A stretch of 19,588 nucleotides of DNA from an uncultured Anaerotruncus sp. (GCA_910586875.1 CAJUJI010000038.1:1-19588), one strand, 5' to 3'; counted from the first letter of the stretch, positions 6,411-14,813 are shown. Translations and numbers: made by a program. Notes: generated by a model from the letters alone, not told the origin.

Positions 6411-7997
6411 CTATTCCTCCCAATATTTAGAAGGAGTTATAAATGTGAACTCCACCTTGTGTTTCATCCTGTGGAAATAGCGGATGATGGCCTGGTTCTT
6501 TTCCTGCTGCTCAGCGCTATCTATGGTGTTTGCCAGGGCATTGTCATAGAAGTTATTCTGTGTCTGCTCCTGAAATCCGTCAAATCCTGCCAGAGAAATT
6601 CTTTTGATTCCAAGGGAAATCAAAAAATTGATCAGCATCAGACCTGCGTTATCCGAAATGGAGTCCTCCTCGTTGAGATAGGAGGAGTAATTGAGCACAT
6701 AGATGTTTTCCTGTGGTGGCAGCAGGAGATTGGAGGTAACTAAGGCAGTCCCCCCTCCTTGCAGCCTTTCTTTCAGGGCAGGGAGCCTTCTGGAATTGCT
6801 GACAAACAGGAAATCCGTCCGCAAATTTTCGGGGAGAAAATTTACACTGAATACAACAGGTTTTTCCCTGTCCATATATTCCTTGATTTGGGCCTCCCGT
6901 TCTTTGATGCTATATCCCGGCGCCAGTAAAAGGATGCCGCAGCCGCACAGCAGCTCCTTCATTTTGCTTGTACAGGCGCTATCATCAATCGCATGGCTTT
7001 GATAGGTCAAATATAGCTCCTCTATGTACTCCTTATCATATAAATGCCGCTTTTCAGCTGGAATGCTGCTGAGCATCTGATAAATGTCTCTAGCGCGCAC
7101 AGTCTGCTTATTCATCAGATGAGAGGCATAGTTGGGATGGCAGCGGTTGATAGAGGCCACATAATAGGGCGAGGCATATCCCCAGCTATGCTCCTGCAAA
7201 ATCGGGCTGACACACTCGTCAATAGCCTCCAGCAGGGCCAGAATATCATACCGAGGCATAATATTTTCGTTAATAAAGCGCGCGATCAGCTCTGTGCAAA
7301 GATTGCCCGCCCCGCGGCCCATGCCTAAAATCGAACTGTCGATAATGAGCGACCGCTGTGTGTGGATTGACAGCAGCTCTTGGGCATTGGAAAATGACAG
7401 CTGAAGGTTATTGTGGCTGTGGAAACCAAACTGGATGGACTCTTTCAGATTGTGGTCCACCAGATAGAACATCCTACGCAGTTCATTCTGGTACATAGTT
7501 CCCATGGTATCAACCAGATAGAAGGCGTATGGCTCCAGCTGATTGGTTTTCTCAATCAGGCGCAACAGCTGTGCATCCGAATAAGCCATCGTGCCTACTG
7601 GCTGAATGAAAACCTTATAGCCTTTGTTTTTCAGGCTGGCAGCAAGCTCGTATGCGCCGTCAATGTCCTGCTCGTGAAAAGTAATCCTAATCCCATCAAT
7701 TGTGTCGCTGTTCCAGAGGCTAATCATTTCATCGGGGATATCCCCATAAGCAATCATTGCAACATAAAGTATGTCTGGCTTTTTTGGGGAAATCAGCTCG
7801 CTGATCTGTTCCACGCTTCCGAAAAGGGATGTTCCTCTACCAGCTTTTCCTCTTTGCAGAAAACCGCACTCAATGATATCAATGGACGCCTGCTCCAGCT
7901 TGCTGATCAGGTTTTTCATGATGACCTGTCCAAACTCAAATTCATTGATATACCCGCCATCTCGCAGGGTGCAGTCTAAAATGGAGGTATGTTTCAC
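6411..7997 (-). CDS. DRE-TIM (HMGL-like) pyruvate-aldolase domain fused to a DUF115/GT42-like domain
   Basis: The N-terminal half (1-330) is a DRE-TIM metallo-aldolase/lyase barrel like 4-hydroxy-2-oxovalerate aldolase and HMG-CoA lyase: ILDCTLRDGGY (Arg12, Asp13), metal ligands His193 and His195 in GFHSHNNLQL, and LGMGRGAGN near the end of the barrel. Such enzymes make or break carbon bonds next to a pyruvate or acyl-CoA enolate. No typical C-terminal leucine-regulatory domain follows. Instead residues about 345-528 start ILLLAPGYSIKERE and contain NAGLMLINFLISLGIKRI and SLAGFDGF, resembling the MptE-like DUF115 and GT42 sialyltransferase-type fold. The start is GTG at 7997, overlapping the KdsB stop as GTGA, which indicates translational coupling. 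Context suggests it builds a 3-deoxy-ulosonic acid from pyruvate and an aldose, replacing the PEP-dependent synthase that is missing here. Activity of the C-terminal domain is unknown. Confidence 0.8.
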   Translation of the reverse strand: MKHTSILDCTLRDGGYINEFEFGQVIMKNLISKLEQASIDIIECGFLQRGKAGRGTSLFGSVEQISELISPKKPDILYVAMIAYGDIPDEMISLWNSDTIDGIRITFHEQDIDGAYELAASLKNKGYKVFIQPVGTMAYSDAQLLRLIEKTNQLEPYAFYLVDTMGTMYQNELRRMFYLVDHNLKESIQFGFHSHNNLQLSFSNAQELLSIHTQRSLIIDSSILGMGRGAGNLCTELIARFINENIMPRYDILALLEAIDECVSPILQEHSWGYASPYYVASINRCHPNYASHLMNKQTVRARDIYQMLSSIPAEKRHLYDKEYIEELYLTYQSHAIDDSACTSKMKELLCGCGILLLAPGYSIKEREAQIKEYMDREKPVVFSVNFLPENLRTDFLFVSNSRRLPALKERLQGGGTALVTSNLLLPPQENIYVLNYSSYLNEEDSISDNAGLMLINFLISLGIKRISLAGFDGFQEQTQNNFYDNALANTIDSAEQQEKNQAIIRYFHRMKHKVEFTFITPSKYWEE

Positions 7998-8743
7998 AGC
8001 CTTAAAATCCCCCTATCTAAATCCTCTTTAACCATAAGTCGGACCTTTTCCAAATCCTTTGGCGTATCCACCGAAAGCGTATGACAGTCAACCTCTATCA
8101 TTTTTAGCTTTCTGCCATGCTCAATAAATCTCAACTCGTTGATATCCTCAATCTGTTCATTAAAACCTTTCGGTGTTTGGTCAAAAAAGCGGAGGGCTTC
8201 TATTGAGTAAGCCAAGACGCCCACATGCTTGTAATAGCTGTAATCCAGGCTGGCCTTTGGGTAGGGAATCGGACTGCGTGACATAAACAGGGCGTACCCT
8301 TCATCATCTGTCACCACTTTGATATTTGTGAAGTCAACTGCCTCCACGGGGTCCTTAATTCTCGTCATCAGGTTCGCCACATAAAAATCTCTGGTGGGTT
8401 CCTTTTCCGGCAAAATCGCCTGAATGGTTTCAGGCTGTATCAGTGGTTCATCCCCGTTGATACAGACATAATAATCTGCGGTCACAGCCTTTGCTGCCTC
8501 ATAAACCCTTTGTGTGCTGGTTTTGTGCTGGGAAGAGGTCATCAAATATTCCAGACCCCAGCGTTCACAGCATTGAGCCACTCGATCGTCATCTGTCGCT
8601 ACATAAACTGTCTGTATGCCCTGCACCTTTTTTACCTGCTGGCACACCCACCAAATCATTGGTCTTCCACAGATATCTGCCAGCGGCTTGCCTGGAAACC
8701 GGCTGGACTGATACCGCGCGGGGATCACTCCAATTATCTTCAT
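7994..8743 (-). CDS. kdsB: 3-deoxy-manno-octulosonate cytidylyltransferase-like CMP-sugar-acid synthetase
   Basis: KdsB activates Kdo with CTP to CMP-Kdo, a cytoplasmic step of lipopolysaccharide core and capsule synthesis in Gram-negatives. The 249-residue product fits the family length. It shows IPARYQSSRFPGKPLADICG (CTP-binding loop), GDEP with metal ligand Asp98, HVGVLAY with His173, INELRFIEHG and VDTPKDLEKVR with Asp226. The loop that reads SGTDR in most KdsB proteins, as I recall it, is STQR here (residues 76-79), so the sugar acid may not be Kdo itself. ATG at 8743 overlaps the stop of the upstream glycosyltransferase (ATGA), with GGAGAG 6 nt before it. The downstream aldolase again overlaps it by 4 nt, so the three genes form a tightly coupled block. 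Presence in an apparent Gram-positive is unusual. Confidence 0.85.
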   Translation of the reverse strand: MKIIGVIPARYQSSRFPGKPLADICGRPMIWWVCQQVKKVQGIQTVYVATDDDRVAQCCERWGLEYLMTSSQHKTSTQRVYEAAKAVTADYYVCINGDEPLIQPETIQAILPEKEPTRDFYVANLMTRIKDPVEAVDFTNIKVVTDDEGYALFMSRSPIPYPKASLDYSYYKHVGVLAYSIEALRFFDQTPKGFNEQIEDINELRFIEHGRKLKMIEVDCHTLSVDTPKDLEKVRLMVKEDLDRGILRL

Positions 8744-10143
8744 CTATACTCTCCTTTCAAGACTTGAAACTGAGCCAGTTGCATCTCAAGCCGGAAAATC
8801 TCCTGGTCCCTCTCTGTCAACTGCTGCCATACCCACTCCTCTTCGCGCATGGACCGTATCTTCTCCAGATACTGCTTTTCCTGTCGCACCCAATCCGATT
8901 TCCCATTACTTAATCCTGGCATTGGCCATTTTTGCGGGTGATAGGGCTTTTCGCCCCGCAAGCTCAGCAGCAGGTTCAGTCGTTCATTCCCTCCTGGAGC
9001 TGCTTGCGGCATTTTCTTAAAAAGCTCATGGAAGATATAGTCACGATGCCTTGTAAATATTTCAACCTCACCAGGCCCGCTTAACCGCCATTTCACATAA
9101 TCCACTTGATGCATCAAATCAAACGGGACAAAAAAACCAAAGATCATGTAATTCAAAAATTGGTTTCCGCATACAAAATCGTCCTCTTGCTCCAGAGTGC
9201 GGCAAGCTGCGAAAGAAAAAGGCATCTCCCCGAGCATATAAGCGGACTTACCCATCAGCATCGCGTCAAAGCCAACATTGGAAATATTTGTAGCGATCCT
9301 TTTGCAGCGCGCTGTAAACTGCTGAGAGCTGGGAGAAGTATCTAAATCAAGACCATATTTTTTCGCATCCTCCATCCCCTCTGGATGGCATCTCAAGAGG
9401 ACTGATTGTCCAAACAGCTTGGTTGCCCTTTTTACCAGCTCATCATTGCCGCAGGCCCCCCAAGTTTCCTGTAGGCAGTCATCCGGTGGAGAGAGCGGGA
9501 TACCAATTTCATATTCCTCCCCCTTTCCATAGTCGTACAGGACTGATAAATTCCTTTTTTGCAGAAAGAGAGCCAGCAGTTCCTTTCTTGTAAAATAATC
9601 CACCTTGGCTTGCGCAGCTTCCGCTTGAAACCTTTTATATCTTCTCTGACATTCTTCGCTTGAAAATTTATTTTCCCTGCAAAAATATCCCAATGTATAA
9701 TTGCAGGTGGTAAACCGAATGGGAGAATATTCAAATTCGATCACAGGAATCTTTTGCTCATCGCAGCAGCGCCGCAATGATGGGGAGTATGTATACGTCA
9801 AAACCGCTTGAATTTCTTCTCCAAAATCGTTTTGGATTTGCTCCAGAATCTGCCTGATAATTTCTGAATACTCCGGTATTTCTTTGCTAAGATACATTTT
9901 CCATGCATCCCGTGTGGTGGGGTATTTTGAAATAAATGTCTCTTCTATCTCTTTCGGGATGATATAGAAGCGGAAATCCGGACGGGCATTTTCTTTTACC
10001 GCTTCATATAGGTCTTTCTGCACAATCACAGGGGTCTGTTCCTGACCGGTTAATTTCCTTTGAAAATTATCCAGATGTCCCTTAAAAAAAGGGGGCTTCA
10101 GTTTTCCTCCTGCATACAAACAATTTAAAAAAACCGCAACCAT
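8740..10143 (-). CDS. Capsule/GT99-like glycosyltransferase (Kdo-transferase-like)
   Basis: This 467-residue soluble protein is probably a transferase of the CMP-sugar acid made by its neighbour. The centre resembles beta-Kdo transferases of the GT99 and capsule-synthesis (KpsC/KpsS) type: VIEFEYSPIR (residues 134-143), LLRCHPEG with His253-Pro254, and TNISNVGFDAMLMGKSAYML (285-304), the usual HP ... S-x-x-GFDA-x-x-x-GK signature of these GT-B folds. The first 110 residues have no recognisable domain. The last 60 (SDWVRQEKQYLEKIRSMREE onward) are strongly helical and may form a short coiled coil. ATG at 10143 has GGAGG about 10 nt upstream. The gene overlaps kdsB by 4 nt, which supports a functional link. 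It may cap the chain or link it to its anchor. Family call is from remembered motifs, moderately sure; the donor is inferred. Confidence 0.65.
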   Translation of the reverse strand: MVAVFLNCLYAGGKLKPPFFKGHLDNFQRKLTGQEQTPVIVQKDLYEAVKENARPDFRFYIIPKEIEETFISKYPTTRDAWKMYLSKEIPEYSEIIRQILEQIQNDFGEEIQAVLTYTYSPSLRRCCDEQKIPVIEFEYSPIRFTTCNYTLGYFCRENKFSSEECQRRYKRFQAEAAQAKVDYFTRKELLALFLQKRNLSVLYDYGKGEEYEIGIPLSPPDDCLQETWGACGNDELVKRATKLFGQSVLLRCHPEGMEDAKKYGLDLDTSPSSQQFTARCKRIATNISNVGFDAMLMGKSAYMLGEMPFSFAACRTLEQEDDFVCGNQFLNYMIFGFFVPFDLMHQVDYVKWRLSGPGEVEIFTRHRDYIFHELFKKMPQAAPGGNERLNLLLSLRGEKPYHPQKWPMPGLSNGKSDWVRQEKQYLEKIRSMREEEWVWQQLTERDQEIFRLEMQLAQFQVLKGEYR

Positions 10144-10190
10144 TCTTTTCCATCCTCCATCATATGAGCGCTCACTTTTATCGGGCTGCC

Positions 10191-11804
10191 TCAGTCCTCA
10201 AAATAATACGCCAGGCTTCTTTGGGCGGCAATGAACAGCCGTCGGTTTGTGACCTCCAGCACACGGATCAGACTGCTGTTGTCCCTTGCACGGAATCTGA
10301 CACCCATTCTTCCACCAATCTTGCACAAGGGAATTTCCATATCCCCTTCTTTAGACAGCTCCAGTACCCTCTGATATAAAATCTGGTCATCCTGCACAAG
10401 CTCCACAAAAAGCTTTGCACCTGGATTTGCAAACAAAAAACAGTGAAGGCTTTTTCCAAAGCCAATGATTGGATACTCAAAATACGTATGAAATGGGATT
10501 ATATTTGATATGGTGAGAAGCGAATCCTTATGAAAATCCGAGCAGCCAAGGATTACCCCATCCATAAAGCGCCGATTAGCCGGACACTGTAGACTGGAAA
10601 AGAGATCCTGCCCCTTGCGAAACAACGAAAAATACCGATGACGGCGGTCGCTGTGCTCCTGTGCCTTGGTCAGTTCAACCAGAGCCTGCCTCAAATAGCG
10701 CTGTTCATCCCTTGTTTGCGCAAGCCGCTGATACAATCTGCGGTCCTCTTCCCGCAAACGCTTTTGCTGTTGTCCTAACTGAAAAGCCTTGTAGCTTATC
10801 GTATCCACTCGCTGTGCAAGCCGTGCCTGCATGTGGGAAATGCCCGTTTCCAGCACCTGAAGGTCTGTTTTTGCCTTGCAGTAGCTCTGCTCTAATTCTA
10901 CGAGTCTGGGTTCCATGCATTCCTTAGACCGTTCCAATTCCACAAGCCGTGGTTCCATAGATTCCCTGGACTGTTTTAACTCTGTCAACTCTGCTCTTAC
11001 ATCTTGAAGCGCCAGCTCTGTCCCTTCTGTTTCCTGCTGGAGCTGTAAGGCGACATCCTCCAACCTTTTCCGCGCATCGTCAACCGAATTCCTGACCGGT
11101 TCCATTATGTCCCCCAGCACCGTTGGAATCTGAGGCGCTATCTTTAGGTCCCTCTTTCGCATAGTTTCTATGATGGGGGGCTCCACCTTCTCCGCCTTAT
11201 TCAAAAGGGCCTGTCGCTCCTCATCCGAGAAAGGGACGCTGGATTTATTGACCGCTGCAACATAGTAAATCTGATCGCAGACATTCAGCATTGATCGCCG
11301 TAAACGTCTTTTTACCTGGGGTGATAGATGCCGGTACTGCTGATAATAAAAGAACTCCATGTGCAGGGTAGTAAATTCCAATGAAAATGCACTGTTATCG
11401 CTCCGCCCCAGCCCCCAAAAGCTTGCGTGTGGGCAGTAATATTCCTCTGGGTCGATATCTGGTGCGGGATCTAGGCTGAAAAAGCGCAAGGTGTCCTCGT
11501 CAAACACATGCTTATGATAGTGGTTAGCAATATTTGTAAATGTAAAATAATAGGGTGCCAGGATGAGCACTAGGGCCTTGTGGCGGCAGACCCGGTACAT
11601 TTCATCCATTACATGCGGTAGGTCATCTAAATGCTCCAGAGAGTGGGAAGCAAACACTACATCAACTGAATCATCCTCCAGGGGCCAGGTATCATTCAGG
11701 TCCGCGACCAGATCCACCCCAGGCAATGGAAATCTATCAATCCCTATGAAGCCGGGCGCTTTCGACCTCCCACAGCCCAATTCCACTTTATAATCATTTT
11801 CCAA
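10191..11804 (-). CDS. Class I SAM methyltransferase with long coiled coil and C-terminal beta-rich domain
   Basis: Residues 1-90 form a Methyltransf_11-type domain: VELGCGRSKAPGFIGID is the SAM-binding motif I, LPLEDDS-like residues 41-46 follow, and FASHSLEHLDD and EMYRVCRHKALVLILAP complete it. Residues about 240-390 are an extended coiled coil (heptads rich in Leu, Glu, Gln and Arg). It contains two tandem 14-residue repeats with MEPRLVELE. The last 120 residues (from DGVILGCSDFH) look beta-rich and may bind sugar. The start is TTG at 11804: TAGGAGGG lies 6 nt upstream and no ATG precedes the essential motif. By analogy with WbdD of E. coli O8/O9a, a chain-terminating methyltransferase-kinase whose coiled coil sets chain length, this could methylate the non-reducing end of the glycan. 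Methylation within the chain is an alternative. Confidence 0.82.
   Translation of the reverse strand: MENDYKVELGCGRSKAPGFIGIDRFPLPGVDLVADLNDTWPLEDDSVDVVFASHSLEHLDDLPHVMDEMYRVCRHKALVLILAPYYFTFTNIANHYHKHVFDEDTLRFFSLDPAPDIDPEEYYCPHASFWGLGRSDNSAFSLEFTTLHMEFFYYQQYRHLSPQVKRRLRRSMLNVCDQIYYVAAVNKSSVPFSDEERQALLNKAEKVEPPIIETMRKRDLKIAPQIPTVLGDIMEPVRNSVDDARKRLEDVALQLQQETEGTELALQDVRAELTELKQSRESMEPRLVELERSKECMEPRLVELEQSYCKAKTDLQVLETGISHMQARLAQRVDTISYKAFQLGQQQKRLREEDRRLYQRLAQTRDEQRYLRQALVELTKAQEHSDRRHRYFSLFRKGQDLFSSLQCPANRRFMDGVILGCSDFHKDSLLTISNIIPFHTYFEYPIIGFGKSLHCFLFANPGAKLFVELVQDDQILYQRVLELSKEGDMEIPLCKIGGRMGVRFRARDNSSLIRVLEVTNRRLFIAAQRSLAYYFED
10887..10970 (-). repeat. Tandem 42-nt repeat within the coiled-coil region
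   Basis: Two adjacent units, 10929-10970 and 10887-10928, encode SRESMEPRLVELER and SKECMEPRLVELEQ. Eleven of 14 residues are identical while the DNA has drifted at many third positions, so the duplication is not recent. The unit is two heptads long and keeps the coiled-coil phase. Confidence 0.8.
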
Positions 11805-11867
11805 GTATGTCCCTCCTAGCTACGCGCCCAATGGCATAAGATATGGTTCCCCTTTTTAAGCAGCTAT

Positions 11868-14813
11868 TTACCTTATATCCACATACAAAACATTCTTTCT
11901 TTTCACAGGAAGCCCTGCCTTATTCAACAGCCTATAAAGGGTTGTGCGTTTGCGCCTGTCTTCATATACTCCCAGCATTCCATTCGATGACGCATAGGTG
12001 ATCTCAAGATCAAGGCGCAACTCCCGCCCGACGCAGCCGCATATAGGGTCAAAGGAGAAATAGGCCCACTCATTAAAATACAAGCTGGACTGTGGCATAC
12101 TGGCCTCCCGCAGAGTCCGGCCACCGAAAGAAACCTTTAGTTTTACGTTTGCGGCACAGGTGGGGATATCCGATGCAAAAATGATTCCTATTTTTGATAT
12201 TGTCTGAGTCTCCGAAATCATGTAGTAGGTTCTGTGAAAAGCGATTCCCCTTGAAAAAACCAACTCGTCTCTTTCGATGGGGCGTGTGTCGACGCTACGG
12301 CTACCAGATGGGGCCACTGTTTTCTTTATATCGATAGGCTCATTTTGAGCGCTCTTCCTTTTGGCGGCCAGCAGCTCCAGAAGGGCGTTATAAATTTGTG
12401 CAAACATCCGATTTTTGTCCGAGTATCCTGCAAAATCTGTCCGGCACCCCAGCAAATCCTGCCATTGGGCCGCAGTTGTGGGGTTGGATGTGAAAATCCC
12501 ATCAGGCTTACGCCCGTTTTCCATCTCAAGGGTGCTATGCGTTGGGGCTTCATCCCCTGTACAGACCACCCAGGTGATACCCTTGTCCATTGGTACACAG
12601 AATAGGGAATCACACAAAAGAATTGCTATTTTTAATTCCTGTGCGTCAACTAGATGTTTCCGCTCATTGCCGGTTTCAAGCTTTCCTGCTGGAAGAACCC
12701 GTATCCTGTGGCTTTGTTCCAGTTGCTCCCTTTGCTGATACAGCAATGACTCTGTGGAAAGAAGCAGCTCTACGGGTATCCCGTTTTCTTTCAGCATTTG
12801 GGCGACAGATAATAACAGACTGTCGCCCATGCTCCTTTCAGAATTGGTTAAGGCAATCCCAACAGCCTTACCACTCAATTGGTGGGCCAGTTCCGCCATC
12901 GCAATATACCGCTTGAAGCGGGGCATTCTTTTTTCTGTGGTATATTCCTCTAACACTGTATCCAAGGCCCTTTGATAAACCTTTTTTCTCTCCTCTTGGG
13001 GCGTTTCTATAATTTGCTTGATTTTGTCAAACCAGCTCCCGCCCTGTGGCACCTTATAGCCATTCACGCCGTCTGTGATACAGTCATACACAGGATGCTC
13101 GGAGTATAACCCAATAGACGAGCAAACACAGCTTTCCAAAAGCTTGATAGGACTCTTTCCCAGGGAAAGCTTGTCCATATCCAGGGGAGCAAGGAACAGA
13201 TCAAACTGCTTTCCCTGCAAACGGTTCAGGTATTCATAATAGGACTGGGTATAAGGCAGATAGTAAACCTGTGAGCGGACAATGGACTTCATCCTTTCCG
13301 GCAGATAGCCCCAGAACTCAAAGGAAACAGCGCTACCGTATTCATCGGAGAGTCTCGCAAAATCATCCGCTATTTTGGAAAACTCCTGCTCCCGGAAACT
13401 GCCCCCCATAAATGCGATACGAAAAGGCTTTTCACCGGAATCAGAGCAATCTGTTTTCAGATAGCGTTGCTGTATATTGGTCAAAGAAATCGCTTGGCCG
13501 CAGGGATTATATTTTTTATAATCCCTGTCCACCGATTCCGTGCAGGATATAAGGTAGTCCGAAAGGCGGAGCATCTCCTCAACCGTGCGGTACATAGGGG
13601 TTCCAGGTGCTAAATATGAAAAAGGCTCCCCCCGTTCGTAAAAATGGAGCATATCATCATCCAAAAGGTAAATGACTGTGACATACCGTTTCTCGGTGCG
13701 CAACCGCCTGAGAATTTGTAGAACATTTTCCTTCGCCGCCCGGCACAAAAGAAGGATATCCCCGTCCCTGAGCCACTCATACCGCAGCTTTTGTTCATGG
13801 AAAAACAGGAACTCAAATTCCTCTGGCGCTGACCGAGCGTAATTTTCCACCATAATGGGTACAGATGCACTGTAAACATTTTTCACCGCAATCAGGCGTT
13901 TTTTAGGACCTTTCGGACCAGCGGATTCTGTGGCCTTATGGCGCAGCTGCCATTCCAAAACATGCCGGTTATAGACGTTCCGCCTCTCGTCAGGGTCTTC
14001 AAAATATGAAAGATCATCCACCAAATATTCCGCAAAGGTATCCGGCTTTAGCCTTTCGTCCCTGTCGTGGGAGGCCCAGATGCGGCAGTCCAATTCATTC
14101 AACCGGAAGGATTTCCCAAGGGAATGATCCACATACGCTTCCACCCTACTGACTAGCTGTTCCACATAATAAAAAGGCAGCCGACTGGACCAGCGGATCC
14201 ACAGGTCCCAGTCACATAGCCTGCGCATCACCAGGCTGCAATCATACATCCCATATTTTTCAAAGATACTCCTGTGGTGCAGCACCGAATTATTGGCGAT
14301 AAAGTTTCCGTCCAGCAGCTTTTCATAAGCAAACGGCTGGCCTCGTATTGCCCGCGTACCATTGCGGCTATCTAAAACTTCCCAATTTCCATAGACCAAA
14401 GCTGGACCCTCTGTCTGCTCTAGCTTCTGAAGCAGTATCTCCATCGCCTGCGGCATCCACTGGTCATCGTCAAACTGATAAGCTACATACTTTCCTCTGG
14501 CATGAAGAATCCCCTGATTGATCCGGATAGCAGGTAGGCCGGAATTGATGTCATTCCGGATGTATAGAATCCTGTTATCCTCTTGAAGAAGCCTTTTCAT
14601 CAGCGTTTGCGTCCCGTCAACCGAGCCGTCATCCACCACGATCAGCTCGAGGGAATCCATAGTCTGTTTCAGTATCGACTGTACAGCTCTTTCCAGCATC
14701 CCATTATCCCCCCGGCAAAAGGTGGGAAGGATTACGCTGATCCTGGGATTTCCAATAAAATTGGGTGCGTAATAAAGCTTTTCGCCTGTTATAAAAGTTC
14801 CTGCGGCTATCAC
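11868..14813 (-). CDS. Multidomain glycosyltransferase: GT2 + GT-B (GT4-like) + C-terminal beta-rich domain
   Basis: A 981-residue protein with at least two glycosyltransferase domains. Residues 24-230 are GT2 (GT-A fold): ISVILPTF, IVVDDGSVDGT and the metal-binding DDD at 115-117 (YQFDDDQW). Residues about 305-640 resemble GT4 GT-B enzymes: IYLLDDDMLHFY (DDD 385-387), LISCTES, FRIAFMGGSF opening the second Rossmann half, and SPIKLLESC near the donor site. Residues about 655-835 look like another Rossmann-like segment (GIALTNSERSMGDSLLL). The last 130 residues are beta-rich with aromatic patches and may bind carbohydrate. The start is GTG at 14813: AGAGGAG is 8 nt upstream, and the nearer ATG at 14818 opens only a two-codon frame (ATG CAG TGA). 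It would add more than one residue of the repeat in the cytoplasm. Acceptors and donors cannot be told. Confidence 0.85.
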   Translation of the reverse strand: MIAAGTFITGEKLYYAPNFIGNPRISVILPTFCRGDNGMLERAVQSILKQTMDSLELIVVDDGSVDGTQTLMKRLLQEDNRILYIRNDINSGLPAIRINQGILHARGKYVAYQFDDDQWMPQAMEILLQKLEQTEGPALVYGNWEVLDSRNGTRAIRGQPFAYEKLLDGNFIANNSVLHHRSIFEKYGMYDCSLVMRRLCDWDLWIRWSSRLPFYYVEQLVSRVEAYVDHSLGKSFRLNELDCRIWASHDRDERLKPDTFAEYLVDDLSYFEDPDERRNVYNRHVLEWQLRHKATESAGPKGPKKRLIAVKNVYSASVPIMVENYARSAPEEFEFLFFHEQKLRYEWLRDGDILLLCRAAKENVLQILRRLRTEKRYVTVIYLLDDDMLHFYERGEPFSYLAPGTPMYRTVEEMLRLSDYLISCTESVDRDYKKYNPCGQAISLTNIQQRYLKTDCSDSGEKPFRIAFMGGSFREQEFSKIADDFARLSDEYGSAVSFEFWGYLPERMKSIVRSQVYYLPYTQSYYEYLNRLQGKQFDLFLAPLDMDKLSLGKSPIKLLESCVCSSIGLYSEHPVYDCITDGVNGYKVPQGGSWFDKIKQIIETPQEERKKVYQRALDTVLEEYTTEKRMPRFKRYIAMAELAHQLSGKAVGIALTNSERSMGDSLLLSVAQMLKENGIPVELLLSTESLLYQQREQLEQSHRIRVLPAGKLETGNERKHLVDAQELKIAILLCDSLFCVPMDKGITWVVCTGDEAPTHSTLEMENGRKPDGIFTSNPTTAAQWQDLLGCRTDFAGYSDKNRMFAQIYNALLELLAAKRKSAQNEPIDIKKTVAPSGSRSVDTRPIERDELVFSRGIAFHRTYYMISETQTISKIGIIFASDIPTCAANVKLKVSFGGRTLREASMPQSSLYFNEWAYFSFDPICGCVGRELRLDLEITYASSNGMLGVYEDRRKRTTLYRLLNKAGLPVKRKNVLYVDIR

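Noticed and set aside
7413..7979. 188-residue plus-strand ORF opposite the aldolase
   Set aside because: Shadow of the conserved barrel gene on the other strand.
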